Positions 42,959 to 52,204 of a stretch of DNA of 64,000 bases are shown here, one piece after another. This stretch comes from Armatimonadota bacterium. GTDB lineage: Bacteria > Armatimonadota > Zipacnadia > JAUWAU01. Location of the stretch: NCBI GenBank assembly GCA_030601885.1, contig JAUWAU010000012.1, forward strand, positions 1 to 64,000, in the 5' to 3' direction. The notes under the pieces were generated by a model. The model searched no databases. It had not been told where the DNA came from and saw only the letters and a program-made list of their open reading frames with translations. Position 1 is the first letter of the stretch, and every line of letters begins with the position of its first letter. The position numbers and the translations under genes are program-made.

Positions 42959-44264
42959 CAACCGAGTCGGGAAGCGCAGCGCCGGTCCCCTGCTCGACCT
43001 GCAAAGGTTTTGAGACCCCTCTACCCACTGATCCACGATCGAGCCGATGCAGATGAACGAGAGCCCGATACGCATAGATCAAGGCGGTCACCAACGCATG
43101 GCAGAATATCGAGACAATCGCGTAAAAAGGAACGCCCAGCAGGACGAATAAGAGAATGTGCACGTTGAATAGGTTCCTTCTCCCGGCCACCCTTCTGAAG
43201 ATCCTCTCGAACCTTCCATACATGTCCAGGCTCTTGCCCGCGCTCTGCCCGAACCGATCGTAGACATTGCGGTAGAAGGCGATCAACAGGATGGTCATCG
43301 CTGCCAGAATGAGCGGGGCGGTGCCGTGAGTCAGAGAGAGGTAATAGGCGAGCGCGACGATCCAGGAGAATTCAAACAACAGGTCAAAGGCGTGCTCCAT
43401 CCCGCCCACCCGGGTCACCATCCCCTTGACCCGGGCCAGCTTGCCATCGAAGCCATCTATCAGTCCGACGGCAAACGTTAACAGCGACGCGACCAGCAGG
43501 TGTCCGGTGGCAAACAGAGCAGTGACAGCCCAGGCAACAACATTCACCACAAACGTCACCTGGTTCGGGGTGACCGGGTAGTTTGACAGTCGGGCCACAA
43601 CCCAGTTCTCGATGGGGTTGTGAAGATAACGGGCCAGCAGGTCCGAAGGGTCCTTCTGCCCGCTGTCGATGAGTCGCACCTCTGCCTTGCGTCGGTCCCG
43701 GGCTGTCGCAATCTCAAGCCAGTACGGCGCGATATCCCGACGCAGCTTGGGGACATAGCTCTCCAGATCCGAGACTAGCTTGCAGTGAACTCCAGAGCGC
43801 TCAAGCAGCCCTCCTAACGCCACTTCGATATCCTCAGGGCCCTCGTCCGCCAGAGAAGCAACCGCCTCCCCATCGACCAGGGCGATCCCAATCCACTTGT
43901 AGTCCCCTGTCTGCTGCGCGGGCTCGCCGATGGCCTTGACCCGGTCCCCATCCACCGCGACGCTCACCTGCCCCGGCCCTTCGTCCAGGAACAGCGTGGG
44001 GCTCGTCTCTTTGCAGATCTCCTCAATGATGCGAGGATCGAAGAGATGGTCGCCTTTGAGCAGGATAATGCGATCATCGTCAACTTCATCCCGATGACTC
44101 AGATATCGGACGCGTAAACCCTCAAATTCCTCCATGAGTCGGTCCTGGCAGCCGGTGAGCAGCACTTCGCTAACCCCGATCTGTTTCAGGCTCCTCAATG
44201 TGCGTTCAACCAGCGGAACGCCGCAGATCCGTTCCCAGGATGGCGCGACGATGACAGCCTTCAT
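42936..44264 (-). CDS. degenerate nucleotidyltransferase fused to CDP-alcohol phosphotransferase
   Basis: A 442-residue fusion. Residues 1-220 have a nucleotidyltransferase fold (MKAVIVAPSWERICGVPLVERTLRSL) but the signature AAGxGxRM...KP is missing, being shortened to APSWERICGVP, so the domain looks inactive. Residues 235-420 form a CDP-alcohol phosphatidyltransferase with several membrane helices; the motif reads LIDGFDGKLARVKG...GGMEHAFDLLFE, keeping the D-G-x2-AR part but with E-H and D/E in place of the last two aspartates. Homologous fusions (IPCT-DIPPS) in Archaeoglobus and Thermotoga join CDP-inositol to inositol phosphate. A separate active-looking cytidylyltransferase is encoded five bases upstream. 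The ATG at 44264 marks where homology starts. Confidence 0.78.
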   Translation of the reverse strand: MKAVIVAPSWERICGVPLVERTLRSLKQIGVSEVLLTGCQDRLMEEFEGLRVRYLSHRDEVDDDRIILLKGDHLFDPRIIEEICKETSPTLFLDEGPGQVSVAVDGDRVKAIGEPAQQTGDYKWIGIALVDGEAVASLADEGPEDIEVALGGLLERSGVHCKLVSDLESYVPKLRRDIAPYWLEIATARDRRKAEVRLIDSGQKDPSDLLARYLHNPIENWVVARLSNYPVTPNQVTFVVNVVAWAVTALFATGHLLVASLLTFAVGLIDGFDGKLARVKGMVTRVGGMEHAFDLLFEFSWIVALAYYLSLTHGTAPLILAAMTILLIAFYRNVYDRFGQSAGKSLDMYGRFERIFRRVAGRRNLFNVHILLFVLLGVPFYAIVSIFCHALVTALIYAYRALVHLHRLDRGSVGRGVSKPLQVEQGTGAALPDSVDEVGSED

Positions 44265-44269
44265 GGCAA

Positions 44270-44962
44270 TTACGGAGGTCCCTCCTCGGTCAATTCCAGA
44301 TCCTGAAGGGTATCGATGTCCCGCCAGAAGGCTCCTGACACGTCGATGGCCCCAAACGGTTCTCCCTCTCGGATCAGGACAGAGACAGCGTCGGTGACGG
44401 TGATCCTGTGACAATGTCTGAGGCCGTTTAGCGCCTCAAACACCCGCGGGGTCATGGAGAACACACCGGTGTCGATCCCGTTCCATCGCTCCAGGGCCTT
44501 TCCAATCTCCTTGATCTGGTTCGCCTCGATCCACACCTTTGTCGCATCGTCCACCTGAGTTGGAGTCAGGGTTGGCGCCCTATCGACGCACAGTCCCAGA
44601 CCGTGGTGATCTCGGGCCTCGAAGTACAGTTTTGGATCGACCAGATGATCGGCCATCGTGAGCAGGAACCGATCCTGGACGAACGGCTGCACCTGAAGCA
44701 GCGAATAGCCGTTCTCTCGCTCGACATCCCGGTTGATCACGGTGATGATCTCGAACGGGTACGCCGCTCGATGTTGACGTAAGAACGCCTCAATCTCCCG
44801 GTGCCGGCGTCCGGTCACGAGGATGAGGCGACCTGGATTTGCCTGGGCCAGCCTGTCCAGAACGTGTTTCAATATCGGCTGGCCCGACAGCTCGACCAAC
44901 GGCTTGGGCGCCTTCTTCGGCATCCTCGTTCCGTCTCCCGCGGCCAAGACCACAAAGTCCAC
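44270..44962 (-). CDS. NTP-transferase, probable inositol-1-phosphate cytidylyltransferase
   Basis: A 230-residue sugar-nucleotidyltransferase. It begins MDFVVLAAGDGTRMPKKAPK, followed by PLVELSGQPILKHVLDRL, the complete GxGxR...KP...G signature that the neighbouring fusion protein lacks. VDRAPTLTPTQVDDATKVWI and WNGIDTGVFSMTPRVFEAL match the IPCT type, which activates inositol-1-phosphate with CTP to CDP-inositol. GTG at 44962 is the start, with GGAG about ten bases upstream. The gene lies between the inositol-phosphate synthase and the CDP-alcohol transferase, so CDP-inositol as product is likely, though other CDP-polyols are possible. Confidence 0.78.
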   Translation of the reverse strand: MDFVVLAAGDGTRMPKKAPKPLVELSGQPILKHVLDRLAQANPGRLILVTGRRHREIEAFLRQHRAAYPFEIITVINRDVERENGYSLLQVQPFVQDRFLLTMADHLVDPKLYFEARDHHGLGLCVDRAPTLTPTQVDDATKVWIEANQIKEIGKALERWNGIDTGVFSMTPRVFEALNGLRHCHRITVTDAVSVLIREGEPFGAIDVSGAFWRDIDTLQDLELTEEGPP

Positions 44963-45007
44963 GATGGCTGAGCTCCTGGTTCAGCGCTTCGCCTTCGTCC
45001 CGTACGT

Positions 45008-46135
45008 TCACGCAAGGGCGAAGCGAGGCTGGGCACGGACTGGCCTTCCGTCCCCGGCAATGAACTTCTCGAGGGCCACGAGGGCCTCGGTGTCTCGCAT
45101 CTGCCGCGGCGGGTGCTTCATGGTGAAGGCCGAGACCGCCTCCAGAGGACCCGCTATCTCCCGATCCAGAGCCAGCTTCGCGCAACGCACTGCATCGATC
45201 ACCACGCCTGCCGAGTTCGGGGAGTCCTCGACGCTGAGCCGAGCCTCGAAGTTCATCGGCACATCCCCGAAACCGCGGCACTCCAGCCGCAGGAAGCACA
45301 CCTTGTTGTCCTTCTGCCAGGGGACGAAGTCGGACGGGCCAATATGAATGCAGTCCTCCGGAAGCCGCTCGTCGAGTTGGGACTGGACCGATTCGCTCTT
45401 CGAGATGCGCTTCAACCGGAGACGGGACTGCTCTAGCATGTTCAGGAAGTCGGTGTTGCCGCCGGTGTTTAGCTGGTAGGTCCGTTCGACCCGTACACCG
45501 CGGTCACAGAGCGTGCGGACCAGGACCCGGTGCAGGATCGTGGCCCCGAACTGGCTCTTGATGTCATCGCCCACGATGGGAAGGCCTCGCTTTCGGAACT
45601 GCTCGGCGAACTCTGACTCGCTGGCGATGAACACCGGCACGCAGTTCACCATTGCCACCCCCGCCTCCAGACACGCTTCCGCGTAGGTCCGAACCGCCTG
45701 CTCCGAACCCACGGGCAGATAGCAGACCAACACCTCCGCCCCTGACTCGGACAGCTCCCTCACGAGATCAACGGGCTCGGCGTCGGACACCTGGAAGACC
45801 TGATGCTCCGGGTAGTCTTTCATATGGTCGGCGATCCCGTCGAGCACCGGCCCCATCTGCACGGTGACCCCGTACTGAGGCAGATCCCGGTGGAAGACCG
45901 TCGTGCAGTTGGGAGCAGCGAAGACCGCCTCTTCCAAAGGGCGTCCCACTTTCCGCCGGTCAACGTCGAAAGCGGCTACGACCTGGATGTCTGCGACTCC
46001 GTATCCTCCGACCTCCGGACGCATCAGCCCGGCAAAATCCCGATGGCCTTCTTGCTGGTAATATGCTATGCCTTGCAACAGGGAACTGGCGCAGTTTCCC
46101 ACTCCTACAATCGCCAGATTCACTTTCTTGCCCAT
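45008..46135 (-). CDS. ino1: myo-inositol-1-phosphate synthase
   Basis: A 375-residue NAD-dependent isomerase, converting glucose-6-phosphate to inositol-1-phosphate. The Rossmann loop NLAIVGVGNCASSLLQGI opens the protein. FRKRGLPIVGDDIKSQFGAT and YQLNTGGNTDFLNM are the typical catalytic-region motifs (conserved Asp and Lys of the SxxNT/DDIKSQ type), and FVPWQKDNKVCFLRLE follows. It matches the short prokaryotic form found in actinobacteria and archaea. AAGGAG nine bases upstream of the ATG is the ribosome-binding site. It is first of four genes on the minus strand and supplies the substrate for the cytidylyltransferase. Confidence 0.93.
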   Translation of the reverse strand: MGKKVNLAIVGVGNCASSLLQGIAYYQQEGHRDFAGLMRPEVGGYGVADIQVVAAFDVDRRKVGRPLEEAVFAAPNCTTVFHRDLPQYGVTVQMGPVLDGIADHMKDYPEHQVFQVSDAEPVDLVRELSESGAEVLVCYLPVGSEQAVRTYAEACLEAGVAMVNCVPVFIASESEFAEQFRKRGLPIVGDDIKSQFGATILHRVLVRTLCDRGVRVERTYQLNTGGNTDFLNMLEQSRLRLKRISKSESVQSQLDERLPEDCIHIGPSDFVPWQKDNKVCFLRLECRGFGDVPMNFEARLSVEDSPNSAGVVIDAVRCAKLALDREIAGPLEAVSAFTMKHPPRQMRDTEALVALEKFIAGDGRPVRAQPRFALA

Positions 46136-47268
46136 ATGTGCTTTCTCCTTTTTCGATGATGTTCTGTTGTTTCGAAGCCCTCTTTCGCTCGCAGGAGCCT
46201 CTCTCGCTCGGAATCCGTCAGCCCACCAGCGAAGCGGTCCTGGTCAAACCTTCGGCCTCGGTGACGCCTCATCTGAGTCCCGACAACGCCACAGTGGCAG
46301 CGGCGCGCGCAACGCCTCGCGCTCTGACTCGGTCGCCACCTTTGGCATTACCAGGACATCCTGCGTCTGCGTTGCCGCTCCATGGACCTTGTCAATGTCT
46401 CCTTTCCCAGCCTTTGTAGGCAGCAGCGCGCGCGCGTCCCTGGAGGCAGGAAAAGGCCGCAGGGGCGCTGCCCGTGCCCTCGGTGAGATCATGCCCGCAT
46501 TCGTGCCGCAAACGAGGTGACGGTGGTTGCGGTCCAAAGCCGCCTAACAGCGACCCGATCCAACGCCCGGAGTGCGGCACGCGTGGGGTGGTGCACGACG
46601 TGCAATTGCCGGTCAGAGGTGGCGGACCGCCTCGCTGGGGGATGGCCGAGCGAGGACGGCAACTACGGATGGCCTTGCCACTCCCGCCAACCGATGCTCA
46701 TGAGTCCCAGCGAAGGCCCCCGTGCACGCAAGGCGCCTCGGCCCGAAGGGCCGCTTCGTCCCGCCCCTCGTCGTACGGCCGAAAACGACTTCTGCTGGGA
46801 CTCCCTCCACACCTAGAGAGTGCTCCGATGAATACTTCGCCTTCTCATCACCCAATTCCTGCCCTTCGCCCCGCCCCCGTCAAAGCGATTCCGCGAGGGG
46901 CCGCCTCACCCCCGACCATCCCGTCGCGGCCGAGCGCCGCCACGGACTCGTGCACACTCCCTCCACCGAACCTCATAGTCGTCATGTTCGTCATGGGCGT
47001 GACCCCTGTGAGAGCCGCGAGGATGCCGAATATCACGACTATGACGACCATGACGATGTTTGCAGCGTGCGTATACAAGCCCTCGCGGCGCGAGAAGCGG
47101 TCCAGGCCCGCGCATGTGCGCCAAATTCAATCAATGTAATCTATATTACATGTTGACGATAGGCTTCCACGGAGCCCCGCTCAGCCCGGCGAAATAGCCC
47201 CTCGGAGCTGCTCGGCATCGCGAACGGTAACGTCAGCCGCACGCGTGTCCGCCTTCGCACCGGGCTGA
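46136..47268. other. 1.1-kb region with no convincing gene
   Basis: Several open frames cross this stretch but none has homology-like composition or a good start. The most plausible is a minus-strand frame from a TTG at 47078 to 46848 (76 codons), which begins with one hydrophobic helix (NIVMVVIVVIFGILAALTGV); its C-terminal part is low-complexity. Near its upstream end lies the palindrome at 47134-47151. The region may be decayed coding DNA or hold an unrecognised RNA. It separates the divergent-in-function inositol operon and the giant secreted gene, both on the minus strand. Confidence 0.4.
47134..47151. promoter_or_regulatory. perfect operator-like palindrome
   Basis: ATGTAAT-CTAT-ATTACAT, 7-base arms, in the most AT-rich spot of a GC-rich region. 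This size and spacing suit a dimeric repressor (for example GntR- or TetR-type). No regulator gene is adjacent. Confidence 0.4.
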
Positions 47269-50200
47269 TCAGAGAAGCGGAGGCAGGACTTCAAACGCAC
47301 TCAGCGTCCGCTTCAGTTGCTTCCCGCTGCCGTCGAGCAGCGCGACTTCGAGATCGTACGTGCCGAGCGGCAGATCGTCGATGTTGACGAACGCCGTCAG
47401 TCGCCGCGACTCCAGGCGGCCGAGGCGAGCTTTCTTCAGCGCCTTCTCGTCGCGAAGCACCCGGAGTTGGAACGCGAAGCCATCCAGAGGCGCTCCCGGG
47501 GGCACGAGCATCTCCAGTTCAGCCATGACCGGCCGCTGAGAGCCAGACAGCACCAGCCGCCGCGACAGGGATGCGTTGAAGAACGCCGCATCGTACTCGG
47601 CGGCGTAGCGTCCGAGGCGGGTCGCCCCCGCGTCCACCGCAAACTCATAATGGCCGAGCTCGGAGCCCAGCTCGTACGGCGCGTCGTATCGCGCGAGGCC
47701 GTTCGCCTCGGCATGCCGCGTGGCGCCGAGGCTTCTCGTCTCGGCGCCTGGCGCTTTCATCTCCGCCCTGACCGCCGCCGCGCCGCCGGACTCGCCGACC
47801 CAGATGCTCACAACGTTGTGGCCGGCGCTGATGTGGCCGAGCGTGAGGCGTTCCATCACGGTCGGGGCGTCCGGCAGGTAGACATCGGCATTGGCCTCCG
47901 GCTGGTGGAATCCGCCGCGCGGCAGCGCCGTCCAGCACGAGTTGGTGCCGTGCTGCGGCGCGCTGCGGCACACGCTCATGCCGAAGCAGGGCTGGTCTAT
48001 GCGGGCATCGGCCAGGGGGATGGCCACTTCAGCGGTCCAGGAGTCCGTGCCGCGTTGGGCCTTCGCGTCCCAGATCTTGCTCACCAGCGTCTGGTCCCCA
48101 AGCGTGCCCCCCTGTCTCACCCGCGGGTGCCACACGAGGTGGCGCGTGCCGAGCGGGGTTATGCCGAAGTGGTAGTAGCTCTCGTGCGTATGCCTCGGAT
48201 CCAGGAATATCTCGACCACGTCGTCGTTCCAGATGTAGCTGTTCTCCTCCGTCTGCTCCATGCGCAGCCCTGACATTCTCGGCTCAGCGCAGCGTATCCC
48301 CACGTAGAGCGTGCGGCCGTCGGAGAAGAGGTAGACGTCCGTGGGCGGCTGCGCGGCTCTGCCCGTGCCGAGCTCGATGAAGCTGGCGGCCTGGGGCTGG
48401 TCCTGGTAGCAGGGCTCGTCCAGTGCGCCATCGACGGTTATGGGCCCGTCGAGCTTCCGAACGCGCAGGACGAAAGGCTGGCGCATGGGAGGGCGCGTAT
48501 CGCCGGCGGCTGCCGGGTCGTCCTCGAAGCGGACGCGATGCAGCAGCGGGGGCTTCCCGCGCCGCCCGGCTCTCGACTCCATGGGCTTGCCCTCGGTGGC
48601 TGCCTTCAGTTGGGCAATGGCGAGCGCGGCCTTCCAGCGGAGGCCGTCGAAGTCCTCGGGCGCGAAGGGGCGATAGAGCGCCAAGCCCTTTCGGCCGCCC
48701 AGGCCGACCAGGCTCAGATCGACGAGATCGCCGATCTCGGAGAGCGCCTGCTGCGCCGACCGGCGTGCCGCGGCCACCGCCGGCGCTTTCGACTGGGCGG
48801 TCTCCTCGATGAGGGACTGCAGCGTGCACAGATAAGCGTCGTCATCCACGCCCTCCCGGGCCTCCTCCCAGAACCACGAGCCGATCATGCGGCCAGTGGG
48901 AGAGTAGGTGACGTTGCACCAGCCGGGGCTCTCGTTCATCACCTGGCGGGCATTGTTGTCCATGCCGAGGCCATTGTCCCAGTCGTTGTTGGGGACGCCG
49001 TAGTACGGGCCGTAGAACTCGTGGAAGCTGCCAACAGCTCCCGCTTTCCACAGATAGTACCCGGGCACCATGCGGCCGCGACAGCCGTAGAGGATGAAGG
49101 GCTTCCCCGACGCCCGGGCCATGGCGACCTGTTCTTCGGCATCCGTGCGCACGCCGTGGAACATGCCGAGCCCGACGAGGTCGGCCTCCTCGATCGCCAT
49201 CGGCTGGCCCCAGGCGGTGTTGCAGGTGTGCATAGTGAAGATGTTCGGCCACTCCGCCCGGTTCTCCCGGACGAACTGCAGGAACCTGATCCAGCCCTCG
49301 GCGCCCTTGCCCGGCGGGAAGTGGCTCTCCTCGGCGGATGCGTGCAGGTATGCCTTGGTGAACTCGAACTCCGCCAGTTTGGCGCTGAGGTCTTTGAGCC
49401 ACCTGCGCGTGTCCTCGATGGACCACTGGTCGGTGCTCGTGTCGAAGGCCGGGATGAGGTGATACTGCGCCAGGGGAGCGCCGTTGACGAGCAGTGTATC
49501 CTGCCGGCCGAAGGGAGAGTCTTTGATGAGCTGCAGGGTCTGGGTGGCCGGCCCGGACAGGGAGTCATCCCTATCCCAGTCGGTCCGGCCCGCCTCGCGC
49601 GAATACGCCGTCCGCCACCAGACGGAGAACTCGGGGGCGAAGCCGTGCTCGTGCAGGTCCATGAGGACGGCCCAGCGGTAGAACTGCTTGTTGCGGACGT
49701 CGCCCTCCAGGACGGGATAGCGAGACGGGTAGGGGACGAGCACCTGGTTGGAGGCGCGCCGCATGACGTGAAGCCGCTCCGGGCGCTCGAGCTTGAAGGG
49801 CATCACCCGCAGGGACAGGTTCAGCACCGCCGCCGGAGCGTCCTGCGGGGCAAAGCGCACCTCCCCGCGGTACACGCCCGGCTCGGCAGCCTCGGGGACC
49901 TTGATGCTCAGCCAACAGCGCTGGACGATGTCCTTGAACAACTCCCGCACGTCCCAGTCGGGGAGGAACGTGCCGACGATGGAGTACGCGGTGGCCGGCG
50001 TTGGCCGTCGGTCCTGTTTCTGCTGCAGGTACCAGACGCGGACCACATCCGCGGGGAGCTCGGCTCCGCCCTCGGCGCGGAGGGCGGTGGGAGTGACGGT
50101 GACGTTGCGCAGGTCTTTGAGCGGCAGGATGCTGAAGGTGACCGGCTCGTATTCGCCCGGGGTGGCGAACAGGGCGAGGTCGGCGCCGACGTCCTCCGGG

Positions 50201-51543
50201 TCGGGGCGGGAGTCGTACTCAACCGCCTGCATCCAGTGCCGACGGAAGATGACGTAGCCGCGCTGCTGATCGCGGGCGGTGGGCTCGTAGTCGCCGCTGT
50301 GGGCGCCGCGGCCGGAGTCGGTTGGCAGCAGCTCGGCCCAGTTGGCGGCGAACTCCTCGGCAAGCTGCACGTCGAGCGCGGCGATGGCTTTCTCGTGGGC
50401 GGCGGCCATGGCGATGGGCGTGATGATGATGGCCTGCATGAAGCCGCTGACGGCCTTCACGGCCATGCGTGCGTTGACGACCTCCACCGCGAAGTCGTGG
50501 CGGCGATATCGCGGGCGGATGTACCTATCGTAGACGGCGAGGCCCTTTCGCTCGAGATCGTCCGGCGTCACCAGCGTGGCATGGACGTAGCGGAAGTACT
50601 CGTCGTCCATGAGCTCATTGTAGTCGCGAGTGTCGTCCACCACGCGCTCCCCGTTGATCTCGACCACGTGGTTCATCTCGCGGATGTCGGTGCGCCAGAG
50701 GCCGCCCACGTACAGAGAGCACGTGTAGGTGCCGTTGGGCAGCGCGCACGAGAAAGTCGCGCGCCGCACGGCATGGCCCTGGAGCTGAGTCGGATAGCCG
50801 GGCTGGAGGCTGCGGAGGGCCGCAGGGACTGGCGTGCCGGGGCGGATGTCCCAGCCGAAGTCCCCGGTTTGCTCGAATGATCTGTCAAAGGGCACAGCCG
50901 TAAAGCCCGGCGTGGGCCGCGTATCCTCGGCGACGAAATCGAACGCCAGCGACCCGGCCGGGGGCTGAAACGTGCGCCGGGGGAGCCTGAGGATCTGCAC
51001 GTCGTCCACCACGACGATGCCCTGGAAGCCGCGGGCCGGGTACACGGAGACCTCGATCATGCGAGCGGGCTCCGGGACCGTGAAATCCAGCTCCTGCATG
51101 CGCCAGCTCTCGGAGACGCGGGCGAACCCGCCCGTGTGCAGGCCGGCCGGCCGATACGTGCGCCAGTCCAACGGCTCGCCGTCCGCGCCGAGGAAGCGCG
51201 CCTGCACGTACATGGCCTGGCCGCCCTCGAGGTTGCTCTCCTCGATGCGGAAGTAGTAGCGGAGGCGGTACGTGGTCGCGGGCTCCACGGGCAGAGGCGC
51301 TTCCGCGCGAACGCTGCCCGGCTCGCCCTTCGCGATCAGCTTGATGCAGCGCGCGCCCGAGTGAGGCCGGTCGTCGGAGAGCACGACGCTGTCTGCCGCG
51401 CCGCCCGCGCGCACCCAGCCGGCGGGCAGCGACCCGTCGGCTTCGTCGAAGGAGCCGTTGGGGAGGATGTTCGTCGGCCCATCTGAGCCGACGGCGGAAG
51501 CCACCCAGGACATCACGAACACGAAAGCCACGCACCGGAGCAT
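47269..51543 (-). CDS. giant secreted carbohydrate-active protein with CBM9-like domain
   Basis: A 1,424-residue exported protein. Signal peptide: MLRCVAFVFVMSWVASAVGS. Residues about 25-185 form a jelly-roll CBM (NILPNGSFDEADGSLPAGW is the classic CBM4/9-type start). The middle (about 430-1000) resembles a TIM-barrel of the DUF4091/GH-like type, with NIFTMHTCNTAWGQP, KPFILYGCRGRMVPGYYLW and AYLHASAEESHF as likely active-site strands. Residues about 1045-1230 resemble CBM9 (ITVDGALDEPCYQ, VYLFSDGRTLYVGIRC, VEIFLDPRH), a sugar-end-binding module. The ATG at 51543 has GAGGTG six bases upstream and starts the signal peptide. Substrate unknown; a complex plant or algal glycan is likely. Confidence 0.72.
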   Translation of the reverse strand: MLRCVAFVFVMSWVASAVGSDGPTNILPNGSFDEADGSLPAGWVRAGGAADSVVLSDDRPHSGARCIKLIAKGEPGSVRAEAPLPVEPATTYRLRYYFRIEESNLEGGQAMYVQARFLGADGEPLDWRTYRPAGLHTGGFARVSESWRMQELDFTVPEPARMIEVSVYPARGFQGIVVVDDVQILRLPRRTFQPPAGSLAFDFVAEDTRPTPGFTAVPFDRSFEQTGDFGWDIRPGTPVPAALRSLQPGYPTQLQGHAVRRATFSCALPNGTYTCSLYVGGLWRTDIREMNHVVEINGERVVDDTRDYNELMDDEYFRYVHATLVTPDDLERKGLAVYDRYIRPRYRRHDFAVEVVNARMAVKAVSGFMQAIIITPIAMAAAHEKAIAALDVQLAEEFAANWAELLPTDSGRGAHSGDYEPTARDQQRGYVIFRRHWMQAVEYDSRPDPEDVGADLALFATPGEYEPVTFSILPLKDLRNVTVTPTALRAEGGAELPADVVRVWYLQQKQDRRPTPATAYSIVGTFLPDWDVRELFKDIVQRCWLSIKVPEAAEPGVYRGEVRFAPQDAPAAVLNLSLRVMPFKLERPERLHVMRRASNQVLVPYPSRYPVLEGDVRNKQFYRWAVLMDLHEHGFAPEFSVWWRTAYSREAGRTDWDRDDSLSGPATQTLQLIKDSPFGRQDTLLVNGAPLAQYHLIPAFDTSTDQWSIEDTRRWLKDLSAKLAEFEFTKAYLHASAEESHFPPGKGAEGWIRFLQFVRENRAEWPNIFTMHTCNTAWGQPMAIEEADLVGLGMFHGVRTDAEEQVAMARASGKPFILYGCRGRMVPGYYLWKAGAVGSFHEFYGPYYGVPNNDWDNGLGMDNNARQVMNESPGWCNVTYSPTGRMIGSWFWEEAREGVDDDAYLCTLQSLIEETAQSKAPAVAAARRSAQQALSEIGDLVDLSLVGLGGRKGLALYRPFAPEDFDGLRWKAALAIAQLKAATEGKPMESRAGRRGKPPLLHRVRFEDDPAAAGDTRPPMRQPFVLRVRKLDGPITVDGALDEPCYQDQPQAASFIELGTGRAAQPPTDVYLFSDGRTLYVGIRCAEPRMSGLRMEQTEENSYIWNDDVVEIFLDPRHTHESYYHFGITPLGTRHLVWHPRVRQGGTLGDQTLVSKIWDAKAQRGTDSWTAEVAIPLADARIDQPCFGMSVCRSAPQHGTNSCWTALPRGGFHQPEANADVYLPDAPTVMERLTLGHISAGHNVVSIWVGESGGAAAVRAEMKAPGAETRSLGATRHAEANGLARYDAPYELGSELGHYEFAVDAGATRLGRYAAEYDAAFFNASLSRRLVLSGSQRPVMAELEMLVPPGAPLDGFAFQLRVLRDEKALKKARLGRLESRRLTAFVNIDDLPLGTYDLEVALLDGSGKQLKRTLSAFEVLPPLL

Positions 51544-51761
51544 GTTCGACACCTCACGTTGCTGCCGAGCTAGCATATTTGACTCTTGCGGCCATCGCCG
51601 GACATTACACTTCGCTCTCGCTCAGCGATTTGCCTCCCACATGGCCGTTTGCAGCTCCGGGCCGGGAGATGGATAGCTCGCACAGCAGGAAACGCCGTAT
51701 CGGCAGACAACCTCATGACGAGCGGACATGAGACTCAGAGACGTCCGTCGGGGGTGGAGCA

Positions 51762-52169
51762 ATGAGAAAGATGGCTGTCTTGATGATACTCGTGTGTTCC
51801 GCCGCCCCGGCATGGGCCGAGCGGCCTCTTCGACACGTTCTCTTCGACTTCGAGGGCGGCATCGAGGGCTGGTGGGGCAACGTCTATAGCGGCGCGGGCA
51901 CGTGCCAGCCGCGCGTGGCGGACGAGCCCAAGTTCGGCTCGGGCGCGCTGCACTGCGAGGTTCGGGGCGTCGAGGGCGGGAGCAACACGGTCTCGGCCTG
52001 GTTCCCCGCCGACGCCCAGTGGCGGGATTATGAGTGGGGTCTTATCAGCTTCTGGGTCATGGTTGTAACACGCCTTTCGGTGGTTGGGAGGGTGTTCGTC
52101 GGAGTGTGGCGGGCGTCCTGCGGGGAGGCCAAGGCGCTGGGAGCCTGCGGTAGAGGGGCGATGGATTGA
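51762..52169 (+). pseudogene. 5' fragment of a secreted carbohydrate-binding/hydrolase gene
   Basis: The first 92 or so residues are convincing: a signal peptide (MRKMAVLMILVCSAAPAWA) followed by HVLFDFEGGIEGWWGN and GSGALHCEVRGVEGGSNTV, the start of a jelly-roll domain typical of large secreted hydrolases. After GLISFW (near 52038) the sequence changes to an unrelated low-complexity tail that stops at 52169. The body of the gene is gone. An unrelated minus-strand gene begins right beyond. A 3' end of a similar gene on the same strand appears at 54733-54888. Confidence 0.65.
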
Positions 52170-52204
52170 GGTAGCGTGTCCCAGCTGCGCGCGTACTTCC
52201 CCTC

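Noticed and set aside
46848..47078. Possible 76-residue single-helix membrane protein on the minus strand
   Set aside because: Starts with TTG, weak ribosome-binding site, C-terminal half low-complexity; described only within the intergenic entry.
46474..47139. A 221-codon plus-strand open frame
   Set aside because: Composition is proline/arginine-rich shadow-like sequence, no ribosome-binding site and no recognisable motif; it overlaps the reverse frame with a hydrophobic helix. Not called as a gene.
48538..50880. A 780-codon plus-strand frame inside the giant secreted gene
   Set aside because: Antisense shadow with no motif, no signal peptide and biased composition; the minus-strand product has clear CBM and barrel motifs.
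52039..52169. Tail of the broken secreted gene as a new functional C-terminus
   Set aside because: The residues after GLISFW lack any domain character and are probably junction sequence.
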